This document shows, piece by piece, positions 35,336 through 43,583 of a stretch of DNA of 44,492 bases. The DNA is from Paenibacillus sp. Soil766 (lineage in GTDB: Bacteria > Bacillota > Bacilli > Paenibacillales > NBRC-103111). Made by a program: the position numbers and the translations under genes. The notes under the pieces were generated by a model, which was not told the DNA's origin, did not search any database, and saw only the letters and a program-made list of their open reading frames with translations. The stretch's first letter is position 1. Every line of letters begins with the position of its first letter. The stretch spans positions 1 through 44,492 of the forward strand of contig NZ_LMSJ01000027.1 of the NCBI RefSeq assembly GCF_001428105.1, given 5' to 3'.

Positions 35336-35623
35336 GGTTCGGCCGCTCCTCAAACGTATCCGAAAACTCAACCCGCCATTAACTGGATTTTATGTAGCTA
35401 AAAACGTCTGATCCCAAAAACCGTAATCGACATCCGCTCCTCCTGAGCACCTATTGTAGATATTACAGAATTTGTCTCAGGGTGAACATCCACTCCCGGC
35501 GGCCGCCCCTCCTCGCTAAGAGATAAAGCGGATGAAGTCCGCTGCAAGTTGCGGCGTTGATTCCACTTACTGCTGATCGCGTTGCTTCCTTGGGCAATGA
35601 CAACTACCTTCCATAGCTCATCA

Positions 35624-36685
35624 CTATATAAGTACTTCTTTCTCCACTTGAAGTACATTCGCCAACAACATCAACACAAGCCCTTGTCCATATAACGTTG
35701 GATACGTTGAAATCTCATCTTGGTAGGCCTGAATCGTTGGCATAACAGGTGTCCCGCCGGATACCCCTTTCACGATCCCTTCCTCAGTAATATAGGGCAC
35801 AATCGAAGTAAACGCGTGCTCCACTGAAGCAACAATTTCTTCTTGTCGTGAGATTAGACCTAGCTCCATGCCTTTCATAAGACCATAAGCAATTCCCGCA
35901 CTGCCCGACACTTCCCTGTAAAAATGAGGTTGATCCATAACCGTACTCCACAGTCCGTCTTCCTGCTGGTATGCAAGCAGTCCTGACATGAGGCGTCCGT
36001 ATCGTTCTATAAGCTCATCCGGGATGGCAACAAGCTGATCAAGCTCCTTCACGATCATCGGTACACCTGCGGCGATCCAGGCATTCGCTCTCGTCCAGCG
36101 TGCCGCTGACATATGATCGCCCGAGCCACAATTCCAACCGTGGAATAGGACATTCGTCTCCTCATCCTGCAACAATCGAAGGTGGAGTAGCACCTGCTTC
36201 AATGCTTCCTCTGCATACGTCTTGCTCCCCACCAACGACGCAGTGCGCGTTAGGAACAGCACCGCCATAAAAATCGTATCCGCCCACACCTGCTCAGCGA
36301 ATGCCACATTTTCCGTCACTGTATGCTCGAAGGCATCTTCTCGCGTTCGTGGTGTGTCCTTAATCAGCCACTCTGCTACCCGAACCGCTTCATCTCGGTA
36401 CCAAGCATCATCCGTAGCACGATATAAAGCTGGGAAAATGGCATATGGCGCGATCGAATTGATCACCTTTGTACCTTTCGCCTTTTCGCTGTTGCGCTTC
36501 ACCCACTCCTGCAAATAAGCCAAGACTTCAGGGTTACTGGTCGCTTCGTAATACTCCAGCATAGCAATCACACCTACACCCGGCACCCAATCCCAGTGAT
36601 GAATGTCCATTCCCCATTCGCCGGAATGATCCCTTATCATTTCTTGCCACACCCTATTTGCGTGATTTGCATATGTCGAATTCAT
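35624..36685 (-). CDS. GH105 unsaturated rhamnogalacturonyl hydrolase (YteR/YesR-like)
   Basis: 353 residues with the alpha/alpha-barrel of glycoside hydrolase families 88/105. The catalytic acid Asp is in EQVWADTIFMAV (Asp136), matching YteR. WTRANAW corresponds to WxRGNxW, with Ala instead of Gly. Further matches are HHWDWVPGVG and SGSAGIAYGLMKGMELG. It removes the unsaturated galacturonyl residue from rhamnogalacturonan lyase products in the cytoplasm. AAAGGAGC precedes the ATG. No obvious operon partner is present. Confidence 0.9.
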   Translation of the reverse strand: MNSTYANHANRVWQEMIRDHSGEWGMDIHHWDWVPGVGVIAMLEYYEATSNPEVLAYLQEWVKRNSEKAKGTKVINSIAPYAIFPALYRATDDAWYRDEAVRVAEWLIKDTPRTREDAFEHTVTENVAFAEQVWADTIFMAVLFLTRTASLVGSKTYAEEALKQVLLHLRLLQDEETNVLFHGWNCGSGDHMSAARWTRANAWIAAGVPMIVKELDQLVAIPDELIERYGRLMSGLLAYQQEDGLWSTVMDQPHFYREVSGSAGIAYGLMKGMELGLISRQEEIVASVEHAFTSIVPYITEEGIVKGVSGGTPVMPTIQAYQDEISTYPTLYGQGLVLMLLANVLQVEKEVLI

Positions 36686-36877
36686 CGTTTATGCAGCTCC
36701 TTTTATTAAAAAGATTACCTAAAGAGTAGCATCATTCACACGTGTCTTGCTTGGGCTTCCGTCCCGAAAACATGGGGAATCGTCCAGGAAAGTAGATACG
36801 GTTTTCACAGAACTTTCCCAGCCACTAATTAACCGTTATACTATATGGATACAATTGGAAAATGGAGGTACTTGACG

Positions 36878-37483
36878 ATGGGTTGGTCTGAATTACAAAT
36901 GGTGCCTAATGAATACAATGATAAAATGAAGAAGATTGATGAATCACTTCTGCAATTGCTAACTGAGCGCAAATCTCTTGCAAAAGGCAGACGCTTTTAC
37001 CCGCAAAAGGAAGTCCTCCAAGAATGGTCAACTCGGTTCGGTATTGAAATTCCACAAATTAACTGGCTGCTTAATAGTCTGAATGAGAATTATCCTGTCA
37101 GGCCGAATGAACCAGGTGAACTGGAGCATGTCATGCCCATCATGAAGAAAACCGTCGTCGGTGACTTTGCATATACATTGACACATGCCATGCAGCACCA
37201 ACATAGTAGTATTGTCTACTGTGAAATCAAGCTCATTCAACTCGACGGGCATTTTGGCAACTTCCGGCCACAGCTCCAGCTCGATGTCAGAGGGGCTGAG
37301 CTCTATCGTGTCATGAGAAATGGCGCTAGTGGCGGCGGAGGTCAAACCCAAATCACCTTCCTTATCACACCGCGTTTACCGGACAACTTAGAGGACTTAC
37401 ATTTTGCCTTAATTCCGTATGCCAGCCCGATGGAGTCTCCGCCTAAAGAGATCATTTTGGATCAAGAAGTTCAATTTGATTGA
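36878..37483 (+). CDS. hypothetical protein with chorismate-mutase-like N-terminus
   Basis: 201 residues from the ATG at 36878, eight bases after GGAGGT; an upstream ATG (36845) is less likely. Residues ~8-40 (MKKIDESLLQLLTERKSLAKG) form a helix reminiscent of AroQ chorismate mutase, but the rest does not fit that enzyme. The C-terminal part is a beta-rich domain with GNFRPQLQLDV and a glycine-rich loop (NGASGGGGQ). I do not recognise the family. A terminator follows. Confidence 0.78.
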   Translation: MGWSELQMVPNEYNDKMKKIDESLLQLLTERKSLAKGRRFYPQKEVLQEWSTRFGIEIPQINWLLNSLNENYPVRPNEPGELEHVMPIMKKTVVGDFAYTLTHAMQHQHSSIVYCEIKLIQLDGHFGNFRPQLQLDVRGAELYRVMRNGASGGGGQTQITFLITPRLPDNLEDLHFALIPYASPMESPPKEIILDQEVQFD

Positions 37484-37551
37484 AATAGGGGAGACTCACA
37501 TAGTCACTCAAAACGACCAGTTTTCACCCGTGCCCATAACGCTCTGATAGC

Positions 37552-37580
37552 AAAAAAAGCCCATGTAATGGGCTTTTTTT
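37552..37580. terminator. bidirectional intrinsic terminator
   Basis: AAAAAAAGCCCA (37552-37563) pairs perfectly with TGGGCTTTTTTT (37569-37580). It ends the plus-strand hypothetical gene and the minus-strand small gene at 37616. Confidence 0.9.
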
Positions 37581-37615
37581 AAATTCATATAAGTACACAA
37601 GGAAAAGACCTCAAG

Positions 37616-37723
37616 CTAGTTCGTTTGTTCTAAGTTACTGATCGCCACGGTAATCGTAAGTGCTGCAAGATATAAGGCTAGAGGTGTGCGTGTGCGTCTG
37701 CGCTTTGCGAGTTTTTTACTCAA
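37616..37723 (-). CDS. small basic single-helix membrane peptide, 35 aa
   Basis: A short frame from TTG at 37723, seven bases after a strong AGGAGGG. It encodes a basic start (MSKKLAKRRRTRT) followed by a hydrophobic segment (PLALYLAALTITVAI) and SNLEQTN. The layout resembles small membrane peptides or toxins, but I recognise no family. An ATG within the same ribosome-binding site leads only to a 4-codon frame. The terminator 35 bases downstream supports a real transcript. Confidence 0.55.
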   Translation of the reverse strand: MSKKLAKRRRTRTPLALYLAALTITVAISNLEQTN

Positions 37724-37739
37724 GCTTCATCCCTCCTGA

Positions 37740-38035
37740 ATGTAAAATCTTTATAAGAAGATTTAACCAATCGGGAGGGGTATGAATCATCTTCGTAGTT
37801 TCTTATTTTGTCTACCAACGGAGATTACTGCACAATTTCGCCTTAATGGAAGCTTCTGCTTACATACCGCTTTTCTTAAACAAATATCAAAAGATTAATA
37901 ACTGCCTTAGTCATTGTTGTATCCTCAACCTAATAAGAAAATTACAATCCATCACAACTACCACCAAATTACCCTAAGGTGCATGTAACATTTTTCAATA
38001 GGTATCTCACTTGTATAAAGCATTTCTCCCCAGAC
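37740..38035. other. intergenic region, no clear feature
   Basis: AT-rich. It holds a short AAATCTT/AAGATTT inverted repeat (37745-37764) and a 38-codon plus-strand frame at 37782 with a ribosome-binding site too close to its ATG. I see no gene that I can support. Confidence 0.4.
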
Positions 38036-38163
38036 AAAAAAAAAAGGAACCCAGCCAACGGGGCTGAGTTCTAAAAGTTTATATTAAAAAGGGGGTCTTG
38101 TTTATTATATTACCAAGTAAACATTATGGAACCATAACAGAAATATTTCATTTCTGTTACAAA
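38036..38163 (-). ncRNA. C-rich structured element, copy 2 (candidate small RNA)
   Basis: On the minus strand it has the same parts as copy 1: TTTGTAACA, a 45-base stretch containing a perfect 10-bp hairpin (TAACAGAAAT arms), TATAATAAACAAGACCCCC, TTTTTAATATAAACTTT, hairpin (arms GAACTCAGCC / GGCTGGGTTC with one mismatch, loop CCGTT; 38047-38071), then CTTTTTTTTTT. No minus-strand gene lies upstream, so it is not a 3' untranslated region. The hairpin arms differ from copy 1 but still pair at most positions. Confidence 0.6.
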
Positions 38164-38247
38164 TTAGAAAGCGCTTTATTTTCTATTATCTTCTCTTCGG
38201 TCTTTTCCTCACCGCTGCACACCTTCAAATTCATTTCTCAATTCCAG

Positions 38248-38276
38248 TTGCACGTTTCACCCATGTGGCATATACT
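38248..38276 (+). promoter_or_regulatory. promoter of the cation-efflux gene
   Basis: TTGCAC (38248-38253), a 17-base spacer, then TATACT (38271-38276). Transcription would start near 38283, just before the 15-bp palindrome at 38290. Confidence 0.6.
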
Positions 38277-38289
38277 AAGAATACACTAA

Positions 38290-38304
38290 TTAGAATTATT
38301 CTAA
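38290..38304 (+). promoter_or_regulatory. Per/Fur-type box (7-1-7 palindrome)
   Basis: TTAGAATTATTCTAA is a perfect 7-1-7 inverted repeat, the architecture of boxes for the Fur/Zur/PerR family, and closest to the PerR pattern TTATAATNATTATAA. It sits just downstream of the promoter and immediately before the AAGGAGG site, where a repressor would block transcription. Confidence 0.6.
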
Positions 38305-38319
38305 ATAAGGAGGAACCCT

Positions 38320-39288
38320 ATGAGCGTCGAATATGACTACCATCATCTCCACCACGTGAAAGAACAAAGTAAGTCAAGAAAAACCCTGTGGGTTACCCTC
38401 ATCTTAACGGCATTTTTCACCCTAGTTGAAATTATCGGTGGAGTGCTATCGAATTCCCTTGCTCTTTTATCCGATTCGGCCCATATGATTTCAGATGTCT
38501 TCGCGCTAGGTCTGAGCATGGTTGCGATACATCTAGCTACGCGCCAGCCTAATGCTCGCTTCACTTTCGGCTTCCTGCGTTTTGAGATTGTCGCTTCTTT
38601 TCTCAACGGATTAGCGCTTTGCATTATTGCTTTGGGAATTTGTATAGAAGCCATACAACGTGTACTCAATCCTCAGCCGATACAGTTGGGACTCATGCTA
38701 GGCATTGCCTCGATCGGGTTCGTCGTTAACCTTGTTCTTACGTTGGTACTTCATAACAGCGTCAAAGAGGAAGACAATCTGAATGTGCAAAGCGCGCTCT
38801 GGCATTTTTTCGGAGATTTACTAAGCTCGGTAGGTGTCATTGTTTCGGCCATTGTTATTTATTACTCAGGTCTTCTCTGGTTCGATCCGTTGATTTCGAT
38901 CGTGATTGGAGGCATTATTTTTACAGGTGGCAGCAAAATCATTCGAGAATCCTTCATGATCCTGATGGAATCCGTCCCTGAAAAGTTCGATCTAGACGAA
39001 ATCCGCTCCGTGATCGCGAAGGTTGAAGGCGTAGAAGATGTCCACGAAATGCATCTGTGGGCGGTTTCAACCGACCATTATTCCCTGACTGCGCACGTGT
39101 TTATTAGTCCCAACATTCAGCCCTTTTGTGTCATTCTCGCCATTAATGAGACGTTGAAGAGCAAGTTCGGTATCGAGCATGCCACGATTCAAATTGAACA
39201 CGCGGGCATTAATCCGCACGGGGAATACGGGAAAGATTTTCTGCGGCAGCAAAAGCAGTTGAAAAATCAAAACCACACACACGCCTAA
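38320..39288 (+). CDS. czcD: cation diffusion facilitator (CzcD-like zinc/metal efflux)
   Basis: 322 residues with six membrane helices. The zinc-binding residues of the family are seen as SDSAHMISD (helix 2) and WHFFGDLL (helix 5). His-rich ends (YDYHHLHHVKE and the C-terminal NHTHA) are typical of CzcD. The C-terminal cytoplasmic domain lies at ~210-300 (VEGVEDVHEMHLWAVSTDHY). It exports Zn2+, Co2+ or Cd2+ in exchange for protons. It has its own promoter and a Per/Fur-type box directly in front. AAGGAGG precedes the start. Confidence 0.93.
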   Translation: MSVEYDYHHLHHVKEQSKSRKTLWVTLILTAFFTLVEIIGGVLSNSLALLSDSAHMISDVFALGLSMVAIHLATRQPNARFTFGFLRFEIVASFLNGLALCIIALGICIEAIQRVLNPQPIQLGLMLGIASIGFVVNLVLTLVLHNSVKEEDNLNVQSALWHFFGDLLSSVGVIVSAIVIYYSGLLWFDPLISIVIGGIIFTGGSKIIRESFMILMESVPEKFDLDEIRSVIAKVEGVEDVHEMHLWAVSTDHYSLTAHVFISPNIQPFCVILAINETLKSKFGIEHATIQIEHAGINPHGEYGKDFLRQQKQLKNQNHTHA

Positions 39289-39325
39289 CCTACCGCTTAG
39301 ACTAACTAGCTTCCTAAAAATAAAC

Positions 39326-39371
39326 AAACAAACCGTTTATCACCTCTCCTAAGGTGACGAACGGTTTGTTT
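39326..39371. terminator. bidirectional terminator overlapping the lacI 3' end
   Basis: AAACAAACCGTT (39326-39337) pairs with AACGGTTTGTTT (39360-39371), with an inner ATCACCT/AGGTGA stem. The last eight codons of the minus-strand lacI gene lie in one arm. Confidence 0.82.
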
Positions 39372-40428
39372 CGTTATGCGTAGATTTACGCACAACCATC
39401 TCCATATCAATGAGCAGCTCGTGCCCCTTCATCTGAGCCAGATACGAATCCAGCAGCTTCGCACTTTCCTCGTCTACTTCTTCACCCATCTGCCGCATCA
39501 GGAAAGCCGCTACTAAACGTGTTTGCAGCTCCACTGGCATCTCGAAGCTCGTAATGGAGGGGATGCTCGCCTTCGCAAAATGCTCGTTATCCATTCCTAT
39601 TAGCTGCACTTCCTCAGGAACACGGATACCTCGTGCATGGCATTCAGCGATTAGTTCCAGCGCTAAGGCATCATTGAACGTGTAAATGCCGATAGGTCGC
39701 AGCTCACCGCTCACAAGCAGCGATTCATCCATAATTCCTGCCACACCCAGCTCTCCAGCATCCAACAGCGCATGCACAATCGTCTCAGCTCGATCACCAA
39801 GCCCCGCCAGAAATCCGTCAATTCGCTGCTCATTTGCGCCCATTCCCTTACGTCTTCCCGCATAGAAAACAGCTCGGCACCCATGAGAAATAAAATACTG
39901 GACAGCCTGACTCGACGCCTTAGCGAAATCCAAGTTCACGGCCAGCTTCGTAATCTCATTCGGCCAACCCCAGCCGTTAAAGATGACAAGCGGCGTTCCT
40001 TCACCCACTAACTGCTGGGTGGAATGCATGCTGATCGCCAAGCCATGTGATACTAATCCGTCTACTCGTCGTTGCAGTAAATGCTCTATATGCCGCGTCT
40101 CCACCTCAGGATCCATTCCTGCTGCTGAGAATACTGATAAATGATAGCCGTAACTGTGAAACCTCTGCTCCAGCTTCTCAGCAAATCTGCCATAATACCC
40201 GCCAAAGTGCGGGAGAATTAGCCCTAACTCATTCGAGCGCCGGCGACTTAAATTCGTTGCCATGACGTTCCGTCGATAACCTAGTCGTACAACCGCTTCT
40301 TCCACTTTGCGAATGGTTTCCGGTGACATCGGAACCTTCCTACGGTTAATAACATTCGACACCGTCGCAATGGACACGCCTGCCTCAGAGGCAACATCGA
40401 CGATGGTAGCTTGTTTGTTTTTTTTCAT
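39349..40428 (-). CDS. LacI family transcriptional regulator
   Basis: 359 residues from the ATG at 40428 (a GTG three bases earlier is possible). The helix-turn-helix with VASEAGVSIATVSNVINRR is at residues 8-29, and the hinge is near NVMATNLSRRRSNELG. The sugar-binding domain includes LILPHFGGYYG, VDGLVSHG, GIYTFNDALAL and VQLIGMDN. The last ~60 residues are longer than usual, giving an extra helical tail. Its sugar is unknown. It is alone: the ABC operon upstream on the same strand is separated by a terminator, and czcD is convergent. Confidence 0.91.
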   Translation of the reverse strand: MKKNKQATIVDVASEAGVSIATVSNVINRRKVPMSPETIRKVEEAVVRLGYRRNVMATNLSRRRSNELGLILPHFGGYYGRFAEKLEQRFHSYGYHLSVFSAAGMDPEVETRHIEHLLQRRVDGLVSHGLAISMHSTQQLVGEGTPLVIFNGWGWPNEITKLAVNLDFAKASSQAVQYFISHGCRAVFYAGRRKGMGANEQRIDGFLAGLGDRAETIVHALLDAGELGVAGIMDESLLVSGELRPIGIYTFNDALALELIAECHARGIRVPEEVQLIGMDNEHFAKASIPSITSFEMPVELQTRLVAAFLMRQMGEEVDEESAKLLDSYLAQMKGHELLIDMEMVVRKSTHNETNRSSP

Positions 40429-40444
40429 CACATGCCCTCATTCT

Positions 40445-40458
40445 TGAAACGCTTAAAT
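40445..40458. promoter_or_regulatory. LacI/cre-like operator before lacI gene
   Basis: TGAAACGCTTAAAT, 17 bases upstream of the lacI start, fits the LacI/CcpA half-site pattern (TGAAANCGNTNNNN). It is an imperfect palindrome and a possible autoregulatory site. Confidence 0.45.
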
Positions 40459-40630
40459 TCATTGTAGCTAGAAGGGGATTGCTCGTCAAATCTCCGCCCC
40501 CATGATCGGATGACTGTTGCTTCTATAGAGGGTAAAATGAATAACTGGAAAACCTCCATCTAAATTCTCGATTTATTGACGGAACCACCTACGCCTGCTT
40601 AATTGCCTCCCCAACCATCCAAAGACAAAA

Positions 40631-40663
40631 GGCACCACAAGCAGATCACTCTGCCAGGGTGCC
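40631..40663 (-). terminator. intrinsic terminator of the ABC transporter operon
   Basis: The arms GGCACC (40631-40636) and GGTGCC (40658-40663), with inner GCAG/CTGC, form the hairpin. On the minus strand it is followed by TTTTGTCTTT, 10 bases after the ATPase stop. Confidence 0.83.
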
Positions 40664-40673
40664 CCCAATGAGC

Positions 40674-41498
40674 TTACTCGTCGTGATGCCCAATCAACGA
40701 AATTATTTGTTTCTTCAGCTTCACGAAAGCTTCCGAATCTTTTACATCCTCCACGTGCCGCAGCCCGCGCGGTATAACAATTTCACTGCGGATCGTTCCT
40801 GGATGCGCCTGCATCACATAGACCCGCTGCGATAGGAAGATCGCTTCCTCGATATCGTGCGTGATGAACACAACGGTCGTCTTCTCCTTCTCCCAAATGC
40901 GCAGCAGCAGCTCCTGCATCGCATTTTTGGTTTGCGGATCCAACGCGCCGAACGGTTCATCCATCAGCAGCACATCCGGATTATTCGCTAAAGCTCGCGC
41001 GATCGCGACCCGCTGCTTCATCCCGCCTGAAAGCTCCTTCGGCAATGATTTCGCGAACTTATTCAACCCGACTAACTCCATGAAGTGATCGGATATCGCT
41101 CTCTTTTCGAACAAAGGAACACCCTTCAACGTCAATCCGAACTCAATATTCTCTCTCACGGATAGCCAAGGGAACAATGTATAGCTCTGGAAGACCATGC
41201 CTCTATCAGCACCAGGACCTTCAATCTCATGCCCGTTGATACTCAGTTCCCCCAGCGTCAAGGGTTCTAATCCAGCAATTATCCGTAATAAGGAAGACTT
41301 CCCGCAGCCTGATGGCCCGACAAAACTGACAAACTCATGCGAATCAACGTGAAAGGACACACGATCCAAAGCTACGAATTGCGACTTCTTCGTGCTGTAC
41401 ACCTTCGTAACGTCGACACCATCTATTTTTCGCACACCAGCAGCAGCAATAGTCCCCTCTGAAGGCACGTTGTTGTAATCTAAGTTCAATGCTTCCAT
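40674..41498 (-). CDS. ABC transporter ATP-binding protein (SsuB/NrtD-like)
   Basis: 274 residues from the ATG at 41498; GGAAGGAGGGCG in the end of the permease gene provides the ribosome-binding site. An upstream ATG (41549) would lie inside the permease gene. Walker A GPSGCGKSS, Q-loop VFQSYTLFPW, signature LSGGMKQR, Walker B LLMDEPFGALD and switch ITHD are all intact. It belongs to the nitrate/sulfonate/taurine group. The residues before Walker A (to ~40) are a short extension. It powers the permease at 41500. The riboswitch upstream suggests that the cargo relates to guanidine. Confidence 0.93.
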   Translation of the reverse strand: MEALNLDYNNVPSEGTIAAAGVRKIDGVDVTKVYSTKKSQFVALDRVSFHVDSHEFVSFVGPSGCGKSSLLRIIAGLEPLTLGELSINGHEIEGPGADRGMVFQSYTLFPWLSVRENIEFGLTLKGVPLFEKRAISDHFMELVGLNKFAKSLPKELSGGMKQRVAIARALANNPDVLLMDEPFGALDPQTKNAMQELLLRIWEKEKTTVVFITHDIEEAIFLSQRVYVMQAHPGTIRSEIVIPRGLRHVEDVKDSEAFVKLKKQIISLIGHHDE

Positions 41499-41499
41499 C

Positions 41500-42318
41500 T
41501 TAACGCCCTCCTTCCAACCATGGGAAAAATCGCTTATGACAATAAGCAAATGTGCGATCCGTCAGTAAACCTAGCAATCCAATCGCAATAATACCTACAA
41601 AAATTTGATCCGTATTCAAGAAACGCTGCGCCTTCATGATCGAAAATCCAAGACCACTGCTAGCCGCAACCAGCTCAGCTACAACCAGATATGTCCATGC
41701 CCATCCAATGATTAAGCGCAATGTATTCATCAAATCTGGAAGCAGTGCAGGAATGAGCACCTTCTCGATGACTTGCCAGCGTTTCGCACCAAGTGTATAT
41801 GAAGTTTGCAGGAGATCATTGGAGACCGACCGTGTATTGTCTGCTACCATCAGCATCAATTGGAAGAAACAGCCCAGGAAGATGACGAGGACCTTCGCCC
41901 ATTCGCCAATCCCCGCCCACACCATAATCAAGGGAATGAACGCTGTCGCAGGCATATACCGAATGAACTCAGTAGGAGGTACTAGGATCGCTTCTGCAAA
42001 CTTATATGTACCCGCGAGAATCCCAAGGGGTATCCCGATGATACAAGCGAGCAAGAATCCACCGCCAACTCGGAAAATACTTATCCAAACATTTTGCCAG
42101 AACACGGGGTTCTGTAGTTGAATCCCAAACTGCCGGAGCACCTGATCCGGTGTTGGAAGGAATGTTCGATTTACCAAATTGCCATAACTCATCACGCTCC
42201 AGAACAGCAATATCATCGCAATGATAAGTACGACACCTGACAAATATGATTTACGGCTAATCTCACCTCGTATGGCAAACAATGTGGACTTGCGTCTATT
42301 TTTCACCAGCGTTTCCAT
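41500..42318 (-). CDS. ABC transporter permease (SsuC/NrtB-like)
   Basis: 272 residues with six membrane helices. The cytoplasmic coupling (EAA) loop is seen as DLLQTSYTLGAKRWQVIEKV, followed by PALLPDLMNTLRLIIGWAW. This is the binding-protein-dependent family 1 (sulfonate/nitrate/taurine type). The N-terminal ~25 residues are basic. It ends one base before the ATPase start, so the pair is coupled. The binding-protein gene ends 34 bases upstream. Confidence 0.92.
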   Translation of the reverse strand: METLVKNRRKSTLFAIRGEISRKSYLSGVVLIIAMILLFWSVMSYGNLVNRTFLPTPDQVLRQFGIQLQNPVFWQNVWISIFRVGGGFLLACIIGIPLGILAGTYKFAEAILVPPTEFIRYMPATAFIPLIMVWAGIGEWAKVLVIFLGCFFQLMLMVADNTRSVSNDLLQTSYTLGAKRWQVIEKVLIPALLPDLMNTLRLIIGWAWTYLVVAELVAASSGLGFSIMKAQRFLNTDQIFVGIIAIGLLGLLTDRTFAYCHKRFFPWLEGGR

Positions 42319-42352
42319 CTGCAGCCCTCCTGTTCAGCCTTTATCGCTTTAT

Positions 42353-43372
42353 TTATTTCTTACGTTCCTTCAGGACTTCCTCTACAAAATGGCCATCCAA
42401 GAAAGTTTCCACTTTCGGAATTGTACTTAACATATCTAAGCCTTTTAAGAACTCGGATGTCTTAGCAGAAGTAAATGCTAGGGACTCGTAGGAATCCGCT
42501 TTAGCGAAAGCTTTGATGTTATCCTCCAGTTGGAAAATCTTCACGCTGTCTACGCCAGCTTTGTACTCATCGATCGGCGTCTCTGCCGCTTTGGCCATAA
42601 TTTTCAAAGATTCTTCCGGGTTCGCTTTCCAGTAGTCCAATGCGTCGAACCAAGCGTTAATGATTTTCTTCACATCGTCTGGACGATTCTTCGTAATTTC
42701 TTCTTTAAATACGAGCAAGTCAGGAATCAATCCTGGTGTATCCTTGGATGAGAAAAGCAGCTTCCCTTTCCCCTCTTGAATGGCTTTACTTAAGAATGGC
42801 TCCCAGAGTACCGCTGCATCCAGATTACCCGCTATGAACGCTGGCCCTGCATCGTTGACTGTCATATTCGTATAAGAAACATCCTTCTCTGCTAATCCTG
42901 CTTTCTCTAGCGCCGTCAGCATCAGAAGATGATCAACCGTTCCAAGCTCCGTCGCGACTTTCTTACCTTTCAAATCTTTCAAAGAATTAATGCTTGGCTT
43001 CACGACAACACCGTCGCCGCCATTGGAATTATCATTCACCAGCACAGCTTTCAACTTAATGCCTTTGCTTGCTGGAGCTAGCGTATCGCTCAACGTCTGA
43101 CTATTTGCATCCACTTTACCTGAAGCGAGTGCGGATAAGGAGTCACTGTATACAGGGAAATAGACCAGATCCACGTTCACGCCATTTTTCTCAAAAAAGC
43201 CCTTCTCCTTCACGAGGTACCACACGAACCAGCCCGGCCATGGACTAAGCGCCAATTTGATCGGCTCATCGCTGCCTCCTGCTTTCGTACTTGCCTCTTT
43301 ACTCCCACACCCACTGATTACTGTACAAGTTAATAATAGCGCCAACATCAGAAAAATTGATTTTTGTCTCAT
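42353..43372 (-). CDS. ABC transporter substrate-binding lipoprotein (SsuA/NrtA-like)
   Basis: 339 residues from the ATG at 43372; GAGAGGGAG lies seven bases upstream. The signal peptide ends in a lipobox (VISGCGS; Cys near residue 22), so it is anchored outside the cell. The periplasmic-binding fold of the NMT1/SsuA type is seen in LALSPWPGWFVWYLVKEKG, VKPSINSLKDLKGKKVATELG and FIAGNLDAAVLWEPFL. The gene is first in the operon, just after the guanidine-I riboswitch, so the ligand is likely guanidine or a related compound (such as methylguanidine or agmatine-type molecules). Confidence 0.92.
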   Translation of the reverse strand: MRQKSIFLMLALLLTCTVISGCGSKEASTKAGGSDEPIKLALSPWPGWFVWYLVKEKGFFEKNGVNVDLVYFPVYSDSLSALASGKVDANSQTLSDTLAPASKGIKLKAVLVNDNSNGGDGVVVKPSINSLKDLKGKKVATELGTVDHLLMLTALEKAGLAEKDVSYTNMTVNDAGPAFIAGNLDAAVLWEPFLSKAIQEGKGKLLFSSKDTPGLIPDLLVFKEEITKNRPDDVKKIINAWFDALDYWKANPEESLKIMAKAAETPIDEYKAGVDSVKIFQLEDNIKAFAKADSYESLAFTSAKTSEFLKGLDMLSTIPKVETFLDGHFVEEVLKERKK

Positions 43373-43400
43373 CCCGAACTCCCTCTCTGTATAAAATGAT

Positions 43401-43447
43401 AAGGAAAAAGCCCGGAATGATATCATATCCTGATATCCTCCCGGGCT
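43401..43447 (-). terminator. riboswitch-controlled intrinsic terminator
   Basis: On the minus strand AGCCCGG (43447-43441) and CCGGGCT (43416-43410) form a hairpin whose 5' arm is also the 3' end of the guanidine-I aptamer, followed by TTTTTCCTT. Ligand binding would hold the AGCCCGGGAGG strand in the aptamer and stop terminator formation. Confidence 0.8.
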
Positions 43448-43545
43448 TTTATCCCTCCGTGTGCACGATGTAACTCATCGTGTGTCTCCTCTTGGACCTG
43501 ACCGATAGACTTCATTTTATCGCGGAACCCTAGAAAACAAGTTTG
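43436..43545 (-). promoter_or_regulatory. guanidine-I (ykkC) riboswitch
   Basis: The minus-strand leader has the ykkC consensus in order: TCTAGGGTTCCGCG (43534-43521), AGGTCCAAGAGG, ACACGGAGGGATAAAAGCCC and GGGAGG. In B. subtilis ykkC the corresponding blocks are CTAGGGTTCCG, CTGGTCCGAGAG and ACACGGAGGGAAAAAAGCCC. A terminator overlaps its 3' end. It regulates the ABC operon downstream. It matches subtype 1 (guanidine) more than the ppGpp/PRPP subtype 2, but this has not been tested. Confidence 0.88.
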
Positions 43546-43583
43546 CTATGCGGTTGTTTCTTCGTTGTCTTACTTTTGTCTAT

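Noticed and set aside
35398..35658. 86-codon minus-strand frame after GH105
   Set aside because: It starts inside the GH105 coding end in another frame, has no ribosome-binding site, and matches no family I know.
37782..37898. 38-codon plus-strand frame after GGGAGGGG
   Set aside because: The ribosome-binding site is only about three bases from the ATG; composition is AT-rich and no family is seen.
38098..38289. 63-codon plus-strand frame starting after GGGGG in copy 2
   Set aside because: The matching frame in copy 1 ends after nine codons, so the G-run plus TTG is a by-product of the reverse-strand element.
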